This document shows, in pieces, positions 1-9,599 of a stretch of DNA of 64,000 bases; positions within the stretch are counted from its first letter, which is position 1; each line of letters starts with the position of its first letter. The notes under the pieces were generated by a model. The model was not told the DNA's origin. It made no database searches and saw nothing but the letters and a program-made list of their open reading frames with translations. The translations under genes were made by a program, and so were the position numbers. Source of the stretch: Paralithodes platypus (lineage: Eukaryota > Arthropoda > Malacostraca > Decapoda > Lithodidae); contig CM064573.1 in the NCBI GenBank assembly GCA_032716605.1, positions 9,507,709-9,571,708 of the forward strand, given 5' to 3'.

Positions 1-418
1 TTACATTCTTAAGCTGAGTGCCATTCATCGAATAGTTTGCTTTCTCATTTAGGTATCCGATATGTAGTACTTTACATTTATCCGCATTGAAATTCATTTG
101 CCAAATTTGGGCCCAACATGACAATTTATCTAGATTGTGTTGCATATCGTCAACTTGTTCTTTTGAGAGTACGCTATTTGCAATTTTTGTAACGTCAGCA
201 AATTTTGAGATTGTACAGGTGAGACAGACCCTCATCTATGTCGTTGATGTAAATTAGAAAGAGAATTGGTCCTAGTACCGATCCCTGGGGTACCCCACTA
301 CTTACATTGGTCCATTTAGATGCCTTACCGTTTATGACTACTCTTTGCTTTCTGTCGCTGAGCCAATTTTCTATCCATTTCAACACACCGTCTTGTATTC
401 CATGCGCTTTTAGTTTTA
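1..418 (-). pseudogene. CR1-like LINE reverse transcriptase fragment
   Basis: The reverse complement matches 36109-36523 of the CR1-like LINE in this window almost base for base, so it is a second, truncated copy of that family. Read on the minus strand it encodes the SSGVPQGSVLGP block and runs toward the FADD catalytic box. A 4-nt duplication (GTCT) near position 236 shifts the frame just before the catalytic box. The box itself reads FADV instead of FADD, so the second catalytic aspartate codon is mutated. The copy runs off the left window edge and stops abruptly at TTTAGTTTTAGC repeats next to the minisatellite. It is a dead fragment and cannot encode a working polymerase. Confidence 0.9.
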
Positions 419-443
419 GCTTTTAGTTTTAGCTTTTAGTTTT

Positions 444-2935
444 TAGAGAGTGAGTGAGTGAACACGAGTGGCGTTGGTACTGTATATACGGTTGTTAGGC
501 AGCGGGAGAGAGAGAGAGTGAGTGAACACGAGTGGCGTTGGTACTGTATATACGGTTGTTAGGCAATGGGAGAGAGAGAGAGTGAGTGAACACGAGTGGC
601 GTTGGTACTGTATATACGGTTGTTAGGCAGCGGGAGAGAGAGAGAGAGTGAGTGAGTGAACACGAGTGGCGTTGGTACTGTATATACGGTTGTTAGGCAG
701 CGGGAGAGAGAGAGAGTGAGTGAGTGAGTGAACACGAGTGGCGTTGGTACTGTATATACGGTTGTTAGGCAGCGGGAGAGAGAGAGAGTGAGTGAGTGAA
801 CACGATTGGCGTTGGTACTGTATATACGGTTGTTAGGCATCGGGAGAGAGAGAGTGAGTGAGTGAACACGAGTGGCGTTGGTACTGTATATACGGTTGTT
901 AGGCAGCGGGAGAGAGAGAGAGAGAGTGAGTGAGTGAACACGAGTGGCGTTGGTACTGTATATACGGTTGTTAGGCATCGGGAGAGAGAGAGTGAGTGAG
1001 TGAACACGAGTGGCGTTGGTACTGTATATACGGTTGTTAGGCAGCGGGAGAGAGAGTGAGTGAGTGAACACGAGTGGCGTTGGTACTGTATATACGGTTG
1101 TTAGGCAGCGGGAGAGAGAGAGAGAGTGAGTGAACACGAGTGGCGTTGGTACTGTATATACGGTTGTTAGGCAGCGGGAGAGAGAGAGTGAGTGCGTGAA
1201 CACGAGTGGCGTTGGTACTGTATATACGGTTGTTAGGCAACGGGAGAGAGAGTGAGTGAGTGAACACGAGTGGCGTTGGTACTGTATATACGGTTGTTAG
1301 GCAGCGGGAGAGAGAGAGAGAGTGAGTGAACACGAGTGGCGTTGGTACTGTATATACGGTTGTTAGGCAGCGGGAGAGAGAGAGTGAGTGAGTGAACACG
1401 AGTGGCGTTGGTACTGTATATACGGTTGTTAGACAGCGGGAGAGAGAGAGTGAGTGAGTGAACACGAGTGGCGTTGGTACTGTATATACGGTTGTTAGGC
1501 AGCGGGAGAGAGAGAGAGAGAGAGAGTGAGTGAGTGAACACGAGTGGCGTTGGTACTGTATATACGGTTGTTAGGCAGCGGGAGAGAGAGAGAGAGTGAG
1601 TGAGTGAACACGAGTGGCGTTGGTACTGTATATACGGTTGTTAGGCAGCGGGAGAGAGAGAGGGAGTGAGTGAGTGAACACGAGTGGCGTTGGTACTGTA
1701 TATACGGTTGTTAGGCAGCGGGAGAGAGAGAGTGAGTGAACACGAGTGGCGTTGGTACTGTATATACGGTTGTTAGGCAGCGGGAGAGAGAGAGAGTGAG
1801 TGAGTGAACACGAGTGGCGTTGGTACTGTATATACGGTTGTTAGGAAGCGGGAGAGAGAGTGAGTGAGTGAACACGAGTGGCGTTGGTACTGTATATACG
1901 GTTGTTAGGCAGCGGGAGAGAGAGAGTGAGTGAGTGAACACGATTGGCGTTGGTACTGTATATACGGTTGTTAGGCATCGGGAGAGAGAGAGTGAGTGAG
2001 TGAACACGAGTGGCGTTGGTACTGTATATACGGTTGTTAGGCAGCGGGAGAGAGAGAGTGAGTGAGTGAACACGAGTGGCGTTGGTACTGTATATACGGT
2101 TGTTAGGCAGCGGGAGAGAGAGAGAGTGAGTGAACACGAGTGGCGTTGGTACTGTATATACGGTTGTTAGGCAGCGGGAGAGAGAGAGAGAGAGTGAGTG
2201 AGTGAACACGAGTGGCGTTGGTACTGTATATACGGTTGTTAGGCAGCGGGAGAGAGAGAGTGAGTGAGTGAACACGAGTGGCGTTGGTACTGTATATACG
2301 GTTGTTAGGCAGCGGGAGAGAGAGAGTGAGTGAACACGAGTGGCGTTGGTACTGTATATACGGTTGTTAGGCAGCGGGAGAGAGAGAGAGTGAGTGAGTG
2401 AACACGAGTGGCGTTGGTACTGTATATACGGTTGTTAGGCAGCGGGAGAGAGAGAGAGAGTGAGTGAGTGAACACGAGTGGCGTTGGTACTGTATATACG
2501 GTTGTTAGGCAGCGGGAGAGAGAGAGAGAGTGAGTGAACACGAGTGGCGTTGGTACTGTATATACGGTTGTTAGGCAGCGGGAGAGAGAGAGTGAGTGAG
2601 TGAACACGAGTGGCGTTGGTACTGTATATACGGTTGTTAGGCAGCGGGAGAGAGAGAGAGTGAGTGAGTGAACACGAGTGGCGTTGGTACTGTATATACG
2701 GTTGTTAGGCAGCGGGAGAGAGTGAGTGAGTGAACACGAGTGGCGTTGGTACTGTATATACGGTTGTTAGGCAGCGGGGGAGAGAGAGAGAGAGTATGAG
2801 TGAGTGAGTGAACACGAGTGGCGTTGATACTGTATATACGGTTGTTAGGCAGCGGGAGAGAGAGAGTGAGTGAGGAGTGAACACGAGTGGCGTTGGTACT
2901 GTATATACGGTTGTTAGGCAGCGGGAGAGAGAGAG
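444..2935. repeat. Minisatellite, ~37 copies of a 60-76-bp unit
   Basis: The constant part reads AACACGAGTGGCGTTGGTAC, then TGTATATACGGTTGTTAGGC, then AGCGGG. It is followed by a (GA)n and (GTGA)n spacer of variable length, so unit length ranges over about 60-76 bp. I counted about 37 copies of the constant part. Rare variants are GGCATCGGG, GGCAACGGG and CACGATTGG. Open frames on the minus strand here (THSLSLS, YTVPTPLV) are by-products of the repeat. Confidence 0.95.
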
Positions 2936-3254
2936 AGAGAGTGAGTGAGTGAGTGAGTGAGTGAGAGAGAGAGTGTGAGTGAGAGAGAGTGTGAGTGTGA
3001 GTGTGAGTGACTGAGAGAGAGGGTGAGTTTGAGAGAGAGAGTGTGAGTGTGAGAAAGAGTGTGTGTGAGTGACAGAGAGAGAGAGAGAGTGTGAGAGAGA
3101 GTGTGAGTGTGAGAGAGAGTGTGAGTGTGAGAGTGTGTGAGAGAGAGAGAGAGAGAGTGTGAGTGTGTGAGAGAGAGAGAGAGAGAGAGAATGTGAGAGT
3201 GTGAGTGTGACTGACTGAGAGAGTCAGTCAGAGTGAGTGAGTGAGTGAGTGAGT

Positions 3255-3307
<53 letters not shown>

Positions 3308-3345
3308 CGAGAGCGAGAGCGAGAGAGAGGGATGGGGGGGGGGGG
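2936..3345. repeat. Degenerate GA/GT microsatellite ending in poly-G
   Basis: Alternating GAGA, GTGA and GTGT runs with a few CTGACTGA insertions grow out of the spacer of the preceding minisatellite. A 36-bp pure (GA)n follows near 3260, then GAGCGA steps and a run of about ten G. There is no coding signal. Confidence 0.9.
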
Positions 3346-3387
3346 CGTTAAATGCACTTCTTGTTCTCTTATCTGGGCAACTATTAA

Positions 3388-3495
3388 CCCCTTCCGTACC
3401 GACGACGACGCATTTTGTAGATGATCTCAGCTATATTTAGACGAGTTAATGAAGCTTAGGAAGGATATGTGGTACCTAAAAGGATTAATTGAGAT

Positions 3496-3505
<10 letters not shown>
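3388..3505. mobile_element. Family A foldback element, left half
   Basis: It begins after TTAA (3384-3387) with CCCCTTCCGTACCGACGACG. The family's inner arm follows (TTTAGACGA, GAAGCTTAGGAAGGAT, TTAATTGAGATAG). It breaks at a ~26-bp poly-T, and no right half follows. Complete copies at 11448-11652 and 54434-54640 show the second arm that is missing here. Confidence 0.8.
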
Positions 3506-3526
<21 letters not shown>

Positions 3527-3860
3527 CTATATTCCAACTTACTTCCTCTCGGGCATAGGCTGAGAGCCTTAACATTCACCGCTTTACAATGAACAGTGAA
3601 GCCCGTGAGGTCTTGTTCCAGTCTAGGGAGTGAGACAGTGAAGCACGTAGAGTACAACGAGCACCTGCCATCTTGCCTTCACATGAGGCACGGTGCTCAC
3701 TCATGGCCCGAAACGACCCCATCTCTGAAGCCACCTCGTTCCCGTGCTTCACTGCCTCACCCCCTACACTCGGACTCTCACACTTATACACACACAACGC
3801 CACCTGTTGAGCAGATAACTCACCAGGCATTGCACCCCTATAGTATATTTTGAATATGGG
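3506..3860. other. Unassigned sequence
   Basis: It opens with poly-T at 3500-3526. The rest is ordinary mixed sequence ending in a small palindrome, GAATATGGGAATATTC. Short open frames exist on both strands, but none has a recognisable motif. Confidence 0.4.
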
Positions 3861-3879
3861 AATATTCATACAGTGCTAT

Positions 3880-4078
3880 TTAATCAGGGAACAATGAGGG
3901 TATTTTATTGACGTTTCGGTGGGCTTGTGGTAATGCACTGATACCAGGTACAGCACAAATTTCATCCCAATAATATCTTCCCATTGATACATCGGGATTT
4001 GAACCCGGGACCTTTGGATTACCAGGCCAGTGGCAAGACCACTCCACCACACCTCCCCTGTAGCCTCCAGTCTGTAGC
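3880..4078 (-). mobile_element. tRNA-derived SINE
   Basis: Minus-strand bases at about 4057 to 3985 form a tRNA-like head. An A-box-like TGGAGTGGTC is followed about 35 nt later by a B-box-like GGTTCAAATCC within CCCGGGTTCAAATCCCG. The D-arm and acceptor pairing are poor, so this is a SINE promoter region and not a working tRNA gene. The unique-looking tail extends toward 3880. Confidence 0.65.
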
Positions 4079-4172
4079 CTCTTAATTGGTAGACGTCCTT
4101 CCTGAGCTGCATAGAATCGTCTCATCGCTGTCAAAATATAATGAAAAATATGTCACCGGTACTGAAGGGGAC
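4079..4172. mobile_element. Family A foldback element, right half
   Basis: It shows the second arm of family A: CGTCCTTCCTGAGCTGCATA, GAATCGTCTCATCG, then GTCACCGGTACTGAAGGGG. It abuts the C element that starts at 4173. The left arm is missing and the SINE takes its place. Confidence 0.75.
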
Positions 4173-4549
4173 AAGGGAGCCCACTTCGCTTTTTTTCTCT
4201 TTCTCCCCCTCTCTCTTTGGCTTGTATCCATTCAGCCTCATTCAGCCTACTGTTCTAAGATGTTTACCCCCATCCAGGTGTCAATATTTTCCTGGTGAGC
4301 GGTAGTGAGCCAGCATATATATTTTTTTGTTTTGACAGCAAGCTAAATTTGTACATTTTTCGATAGAAAAATTTCTCCGGCGAAGCCGGATTTCTCCATA
4401 CAATGCTGGCTCGCTATCGCTCGCCAGGAAGAAATCGACACCTGGATGGGGATAAATGCCTTAAAACAGTTGGCTGAATGGGGCCGAATGGATACAAGCT
4501 AGGGAAAGGGAAAAAAGGAGAGAAAGATACAAAAAGACGGTGTCCCTTA
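4173..4549 (+). mobile_element. Family C foldback element
   Basis: This is a near-complete copy. The left end is AAGGGAGCCCACTTCGC and the right end is GGTGTCCC followed by TTAA. Two long internal arms pair: CAGGTGTCAATATTTTCCTG with GGCGAGCGGTAGCGAGCCAGC on one side, and the CTCGCTATCGCTCGCCAGG block with TCGACACCTGG on the other. Between them lie TTTTTCGATAGAAAAATTTC and CCGGCGAAGCCGG. The family is non-coding. The small open frames across it are chance. Confidence 0.85.
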
Positions 4550-4618
4550 AGTGATCAGGCAGCTCAGCTCCTGCATGGTGCAAGGGTTTACCAGAGGTCT
4601 TGGGTGATGGTGCCCATA

Positions 4619-4814
4619 TAGCAGGTATCACAAGAGCGCTTTTTCCCTCAACATTTATCCTCAACACTGGTCTGGCAGCTTACAAGGTTAACATTTGAAG
4701 TATTTCGGTTACCATCAGTCTAGTTTACGATACCAGTGACAAATATTCCTGAAATGTTGCCAGAAAAGTGTAGATAATTGAATGTTGACTATAAAGCTCT
4801 CGTGTGATACCGAC
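4619..4814 (-). mobile_element. Family I foldback element, inverted copy
   Basis: Outer ends resemble GGTATCACA(C)GAG on both sides. Internal landmarks are ATTTATCCTCAACACTGGTC, GGCAGCTTA and TGTTGCCAGAAA. It ends at TTAA 4815-4818, where it meets a second copy head to head. Confidence 0.8.
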
Positions 4815-4818
4815 TTAA

Positions 4819-5028
4819 GCCGGTATCACACGAGAGCGTTTATAGTCAACATTTGATGATCAACATCTTTCTGGCAACATTTCTAGAATATTTTGCACTG
4901 GTATCGGAAACAAAGACGGGTGTTAGATGAATTTAGGTAACTCAAATATATAAAATGTTGACCTCATAAGCTGCCAGACTAGTGTTGAGGATAAATGTTG
5001 AGGAAAAAGTGCTCGTGTGATACCAGCT
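4819..5028 (+). mobile_element. Family I foldback element
   Basis: The left end is GCCGGTATCACACGAGAGCG and the right end is GTGCTCGTGTGATACCAGC before TTAA (5029-5032). It shares the TTAA at 4815-4818 with the inverted copy to its left. It then shares TTAA 5029-5032 with the B element to its right. Another copy lies at 50867-51080. Confidence 0.85.
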
Positions 5029-5032
5029 TTAA

Positions 5033-5349
5033 GGGGAGGTATTTACTTTGTTCCCTAGACTTCCACCAAGCTTAAAATTATACCCCCTTGAGTCCCTTTC
5101 AAGATAAATTTGTAATTTTTCGGTAGAAAAATGTACCGGCCGAAGGCCGGTTCCTCTTAAATTACAGGCTCGCTATCGCTCGCCAGGATAAAATTGACAC
5201 CTGAATGGCACGAAAGGTCTTAATATGGGGTGAACGTTCTTAAAATTGTTAAACTAATGGGGCGAACGTTTTATAATATCAAAAGCAATGGGGCTAAACA
5301 TGAGGGAGAAGGGGGTCAAGAAAAATATCCCTTAAGTGGAAATCTCCCC
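5033..5349 (+). mobile_element. Family B foldback element, short form
   Basis: This is a reference copy, 317 bp, with TTAA on both sides (5029-5032 and 5350-5353). It begins GGGGAGGTATTTACTTTG and ends GTGGAAATCTCCCC. Inner landmarks in order are CTTCCACCAAGCTTA, TTTTTCGGTAGAAAAATG, CCGGCCGAAGGCCGG, CAGGCTCGCTATCGCTCGCC, GACACCTGAATGGCACGAAA and GGGGCTAAACATGAGGGAGA. It has no open frame of note, so it is non-autonomous. Confidence 0.85.
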
Positions 5350-5353
5350 TTAA

Positions 5354-5640
5354 AGGTGGGTAGCTGGAAGTCCTTATCAGGTGTAGAAGGTGGGGATTAG
5401 AGGGGCTCACACTTGGCGTCAGTGATGATTCGGTGAAGATAAAGAGACTGGTGGAGTGAAGGTTGTAAACTCTGATTGATACTTGTAAGCAAGACTTGGT
5501 TGTAAACACAGCGGGTTCCTCAGGGGTTTGATTCAGGGTTCTTCAGATCAGATGAAGTATTGAGGCTTAAGCCTTTACATCTTTTGGTACGGCAAAGCAC
5601 AGGTTTGGCTATTGCTATCACCATGCTACTCGTCTGAGGT
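5354..5640. other. Unassigned sequence
   Basis: I recognise no repeat family or motif here. Confidence 0.3.
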
Positions 5641-5646
5641 AGTCAA

Positions 5647-5838
5647 AGTGGTTTTATATGAGGAGGGCAGCCATACATAGGAATACTGGCAAACACATAA
5701 TATTATGCCCTCATGGCTGACACACTTACTGGTTCCCAAAGGATTTATATGAGGAGGGAAGCCATACATAGGAATACTGGCAAACACATAATATTATGCC
5801 CTCATGGCTGACACACTTACTGGTTCCCAAAGGATTTC
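5647..5838. repeat. 92-bp tandem duplication, two copies
   Basis: The block TATATGAGGAGGG ... GGTTCCCAAAGGATTT occurs twice with a 92-bp period. The two copies differ by about one base (GAGGGCAGCC versus GAGGGAAGCC). Confidence 0.9.
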
Positions 5839-5930
5839 AGTTGTAAGAAACACTCCTCACAAGGATTGCAGACATGGCCGAGACAATGTCGACTGAATGC
5901 TTGTTTTCTTATGGCTTAGTTTATAAAAGA

Positions 5931-6424
5931 TATGGGAAAGGTGTTTTGTATTTGTTATCTACCAAAGATATGGGAAAGGTGTTTTGTATTTGTTATCTAC
6001 CAAAGATATGGGAAAGGTGTTTTGTATTTGTTATCTACCAAAGATATGGGAAAGGTGTTTTGTATTTGTTATCTACCAAAGATATGGGAAAGGTGTTTTG
6101 TATTTGTTATCTACCAAAGATATGGGAAAGGTGTTTTGTATTTGTTATCTACCAAAGATATGGGAAAGGTGTTTTGTATTTGTTATCTACCAAAGATATG
6201 GGAAAGGTGTTTTGTATTTGTTATCTACCAAAGATATGGGAAAGGTGTTTTGTATTTGTTATCTACCAAAGATATGGGAAAGGTGTTTTGTATTTGTTAT
6301 CTACCAAAGATATGGGAAAGGTGTTTTGTATTTGTTATCTACCAAAGATATGGGAAAGGTGTTTTGTATTTGTTATCTACCAAAGATATGGGAAAGGTGT
6401 TTTGTATTTGTTATCTACCAAAGA
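5931..6424. repeat. 38-bp tandem repeat, 13 identical copies
   Basis: The unit starts TATGGGAAAGGTGTTTTGTA and ends TTTGTTATCTACCAAAGA. Its period is exactly 38 bp and I count 13 copies with no differences between units. Since 38 is not a multiple of 3, each reading frame cycles through all three phases, and all plus-strand frames stay open. An ATG at 5874 opens a 211-codon frame across it (to 6509), with a 38-residue internal repeat. That frame has no other coding evidence, so I treat it as a by-product. Confidence 0.95.
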
Positions 6425-6641
6425 CAGGGAGTATCACAGGAGTGCTTTAACGTCAAGTATCGATATTCAACATTTGGTAATTATAGGGATAAAGCTTGCA
6501 CCCAATTAATTCCTCCAGATGCTGAGAAATTAGTATTTTCATGGCATTAGTTATAATTCCAATGTGGGATACAAGCAGGGTTGAGACCCCCCCAACCCCC
6601 ACCCCTCCCACGACTTATTGAGATCATCATCTATGTCATCG

Positions 6642-6677
6642 ATATTTATCCCCTGCTGGCAAGCAGGGGATAAATAT
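6642..6677. other. Perfect 16-bp hairpin
   Basis: ATATTTATCCCCTGCT is followed by loop GGCA and then its exact complement. It is not tied to any element I can define. Confidence 0.8.
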
Positions 6678-6809
6678 ACTCCATAATTATACTCCATAAT
6701 GAAGATATTTGTAAACAGTGAGGACATCTGAGAGTGATGGGACTGCATAGACCTGCATTGTCCCTAATAACATATTTATAATAAGGCAGCGAGCCTTTTC
6801 GAAATAATT

Positions 6810-7050
6810 ATCCAAACAAAATCCGGCAACCATTTTGGGTTCTTTTCCACACCTATTCCCTGGATGACAATTTCCAAATGGTAGAAAAAATAGCTCGATT
6901 ACTCTAGTCGTTATAGAGTTATAGAGGTTAATGTTCAAGATATGTGGCCTATTTATTTGGAACAGGGTATAGGCGTTAGCATGAGAGTATCCGCCCCACA
7001 AAATCGAACGGCTCAGAGCGCACTCTAACCACTGAGCCACCAATATACAG
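6810..7050 (-). mobile_element. SINE head plus family D sequence
   Basis: Minus-strand bases near 7045-6985 give a tRNA-like head (GGTGGCTCAGTGGTTAGAGT, a good A box, then TTCGATTTTG as a degraded B box). Positions 6810-6970 match, in inverted order, a family (D) also present at 14430-14590, 21275-21400 and 61212-61345. The shared parts are CCAAATGGTAGAAA, TAGCTCGATTACTCTAG and ATAGAGGTTA. Whether head and D form one SINE is inferred from their adjacency. Confidence 0.55.
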
Positions 7051-7108
7051 AAATAGGAGATGCTCTATGTTTGTCTTTATATGTGTTTAGTTGCCAGGAA
7101 TCAAGCCA

Positions 7109-7110
<2 letters not shown>

Positions 7111-7146
<36 letters not shown>

Positions 7147-7581
7147 GCGTGCGTGTGTGTGTGTGTGTGTGTAGGGGGGGGGGGGGGGGGAGGGGGTTGT
7201 GTGTGACGGCGGCATGTGTTTATGTCTAGGGTGAGCGTGGGATGTTTGTGTGAGGGAGGGGGTATCTGTGTGTTTGTGTGGGTGGGGGGGGGGTATTTTG
7301 GTGGGGGGGGAGGGGGGTGGGTATGTTTGTGTGGGAGATCTATGTATATGTGTGTGTGTGGGGGGGGGGGTTATACGCACGTGTGTCTGTGTGTGTGGAG
7401 GGGAATGTGTGTGTGGCCGGTGTGTGTGTGTGTGTGGAGGGGTATGTGTACGTGTGTGTTGGGGGAATGTGCGTGTGGCAGGTGTGTGTGTGTGTGTGGA
7501 GGGGTATGTGTACGTGTGTGTTGGGGGAATGTGGGTGTGGCAGGTGTGTGTGTGTGTGTGTGTGTGGAGGGGTATGTGTAC

Positions 7582-7619
<38 letters not shown>

Positions 7620-7620
7620 A
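7111..7620. repeat. GT-rich microsatellite and minisatellite
   Basis: The block contains (GT)n, two poly-G runs and GTGTGGAGGGG steps. An embedded minisatellite of roughly 65 bp (GGAGGGGTATGTGTACGTGT, then GGGGGAATGTG) repeats about three times. Glycine/valine/cysteine-rich frames across it come from the repeat. Confidence 0.9.
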
Positions 7621-7671
7621 CGATGTCTCTTCCTTAGTTGAGCTGGCAAGTCACATTAGAGGACAAGTTAA

Positions 7672-8048
7672 GGGGGGGTCACCGTTTTTTTTTTTATCTT
7701 TCTCTCCTTTTCTCTCTGTCCCTGGCTTGTATCCATTCGGACCCATTCACCAACTCTTTTAAGACGTTTATCCCCATCCAGATGTCGATTCCTTCCTGGC
7801 GAGCGATAGCGAGCCAGCATTGTATGGACAAATCCGGCTTCGCCGGAATAATTTTTCTATAGAAAAATTTACAAATTTAGCTTGCTGTCAAAACAAAAAT
7901 ATATATTTGCTGGCTCGCTACCGATCGCCAGGAAAATATTGACACCTGGATGGGGGTAAACATCTTAAAACAGTAGACTGAATGGGGCCGAAAGGATACA
8001 AGCCAAAGAGATAGGGAGAGAGAGAAAAAAAAAGCGAGGTGGGCTCCG
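7672..8048 (-). mobile_element. Family C foldback element, inverted
   Basis: It lies between TTAA 7668-7671 and TTAA 8049-8052, 377 bp. Ends are GGGGGGTCACCG and CGAGGTGGGCTCCG. It carries the same paired arms and the CCGGCTTCGCCGG box as the copy at 4173. Confidence 0.85.
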
Positions 8049-8145
8049 TTAAGAGCTGATAATGCTATTCTCAGGACAACTATATTTACATTATTATATT
8101 AAAATGTACATATAATACTAGCAAAACAAATAACACAAAACAGGA

Positions 8146-8319
8146 ACCGAAAAAATCGACACCTAAATGGCACGAAGTCTTAAAATTGACAGAAATGGGG
8201 CAAAAGTTCTTAAAATCACCAAACTAATGGGGCGAACGTCTTAGAATATCAAAAGCAATGGGACTAAACATGAGATAGAAAGGGATTCAGAAAAAAATCC
8301 CTCAAGTGGAAATCTCCCC
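8146..8319 (+). mobile_element. Family B element, right part only
   Basis: It starts inside the family at AATCGACACCTAAATGGCAC and continues to the normal end AAATCTCCCC plus TTAA (8320-8323). The left half, including the GGCTCGCTATCG core, is missing. Confidence 0.8.
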
Positions 8320-8369
8320 TTAAGTAAACAATTATATAATATTATTTTTATTAATCTCACCACCACACC

Positions 8370-8480
8370 CCCAATGAAATTAATTAAAGTATATATGATC
8401 CACCGGGATTCGAACCCGGGTTATCACACACATATTTTTGCCACCTTAACCATTACACCACCAGGACGGTTAAAGGAGGT
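8370..8480 (-). mobile_element. tRNA-derived SINE head
   Basis: On the minus strand, GTCCTGGTGGTGTAATGGTT supplies the A box. CCCGGGTTCGAATCCCGG supplies a perfect T-arm and B box. The middle arm does not pair, so it is SINE-like and not a functional tRNA. Confidence 0.65.
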
Positions 8481-8623
8481 CTCTGTCTTTTATATAAACA
8501 CAATATATGCACATCACCATTCACTGTTAAATATGTTGTGTATAAAAAGGGTAATTATAATGTCCATAATATTATACCCATTCAAAGGTATATATTGGTG
8601 TTAATAAAGCCATCTAACGTAAG

Positions 8624-8812
8624 AATAGAAGGTACACTCGCATGCCATAGTATCTGGCCCACTCATATAGAAGGTACACTCGTATGCCATAGTATCTGGC
8701 TCACTCATATAAAAGGTACACTCATATAGAAGGTACACTCGTATGCCATAGTATCTGGCCCACTCATATAGAAGGTACACTCGTATGCCATAGTATCTGG
8801 CCCACTCATTTA
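8624..8812. repeat. 42-44-bp tandem repeat, ~4.5 copies
   Basis: The unit is AGAAGGTACACTCGTATGCC followed by ATAGTATCTGGCCCACTCAT. One copy near 8710 is shortened to 17 bp. Single diverged copies occur at 51146-51185 and, inverted, at 51680-51710. The array therefore looks like a local amplification of part of a dispersed repeat. Confidence 0.9.
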
Positions 8813-8870
8813 AATTCGTGGACTGCACCTATTTCTAATTATGGTAGTATATCTCTGGAAACGAATTTAA

Positions 8871-9180
8871 GGGGAGGTTTTTAGTTTGGTCTCTAGATAT
8901 CCTTCAAGCTTAAGATTATACCCCTTGAGCCCCTTTCAAGATAAATTTGTAAATTTCCCGGCTGAAAGCCGGTGCCTCTTAAATTACAGGCTCGCTATCG
9001 CTCGCCAGGAAAAAATCGACATCTAAATGGCACGAAAGGTCTTAAAATTGACAGAAATGGGTTGAAAGTTCTTAAAATCGTCAAAATAATGGGGCGAACG
9101 TCTTAAAATTAGAAAAACCATGGGGTAATCATGAGGGAGAAAGGAGTCAAGAAAAAAATCCCTTAAGTGGAAATCTCCCC
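8871..9180 (+). mobile_element. Family B foldback element, short form
   Basis: It is flanked by TTAA 8867-8870 and 9181-9184. GGGGAGGTTTTTAGTTTG starts it and GGAAATCTCCCC ends it. The TTTTTCGGTAGAAAAA box is mostly deleted. Confidence 0.85.
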
Positions 9181-9333
9181 TTAAGGCTATATATACCACT
9201 CTATGCATCAACAAAAGTTTCAGAAATCTCAAGATCACAGGCCAAGTTAAATATAAAGTCAATTTCGGATATAGGGGTGTTCGTAGGGAACCGTATTATC
9301 AAGAGGAAAAGTATCACAAGTGTATGGTGACAG

Positions 9334-9597
9334 GTCAGTTGAACCAGTGCCACTTCAACCAGTGCCACTTTAACCAGTGCTAACTCAACCAGTGGCCACT
9401 TCAACCAGTGACCATTTTAACCAGTAGGTTAGGTTAGGTTAGGTTAGTTAGGTTAGGTTAAGTTAGGTTAGGTTAGGTTAGGTTAGGTTACTGGTTAAAA
9501 TGGTCACTGGTTGAAATGGGCACTGGTTGAAGTGGCCACTGGTTGAGTTAGCACTGGTTAAAGTGGCACTGGTTGAAGTGGCACTGGTTCAACTGAC
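9334..9597. repeat. Large palindrome around a telomere-type tract
   Basis: The left arm (9334-9424) is a 15-16-bp motif, AACCAGTGCCACTTC and variants, repeated about six times. The right arm (9490-9597) is its inverted complement with one extra unit. Paired arm units keep the same order of variants (for example TGCTAACTC opposite GAGTTAGCA), so the two arms derive from one sequence by inversion. The loop is the TTAGG tract listed separately. Confidence 0.9.
9425..9489 (+). repeat. Interstitial (TTAGG)n tract
   Basis: About 13 copies of GGTTA/TTAGG, the standard arthropod telomere pentamer, with two one-base interruptions. It is the loop of the surrounding palindrome. It is interstitial, because ordinary repeats continue on both sides. 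Confidence 0.9.
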
Positions 9598-9599
9598 AT

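Noticed and set aside
559..2607. Long minus-strand frames across the first minisatellite
   Set aside because: They shift frame with each variable (GA)n spacer and only reflect a stop-free repeat.
7216..7762. Glycine/valine/cysteine-rich frames at the GT-rich block
   Set aside because: Translations of (GT)n and poly-G runs. Three overlapping frames are equally open.
8374..8490. Functional tRNA gene
   Set aside because: The T-arm is perfect, but the anticodon arm does not pair and the sequence continues as a SINE.
9425..9489. A chromosome end
   Set aside because: Only ~13 TTAGG units, with ordinary repeats on both sides, so the tract is interstitial.
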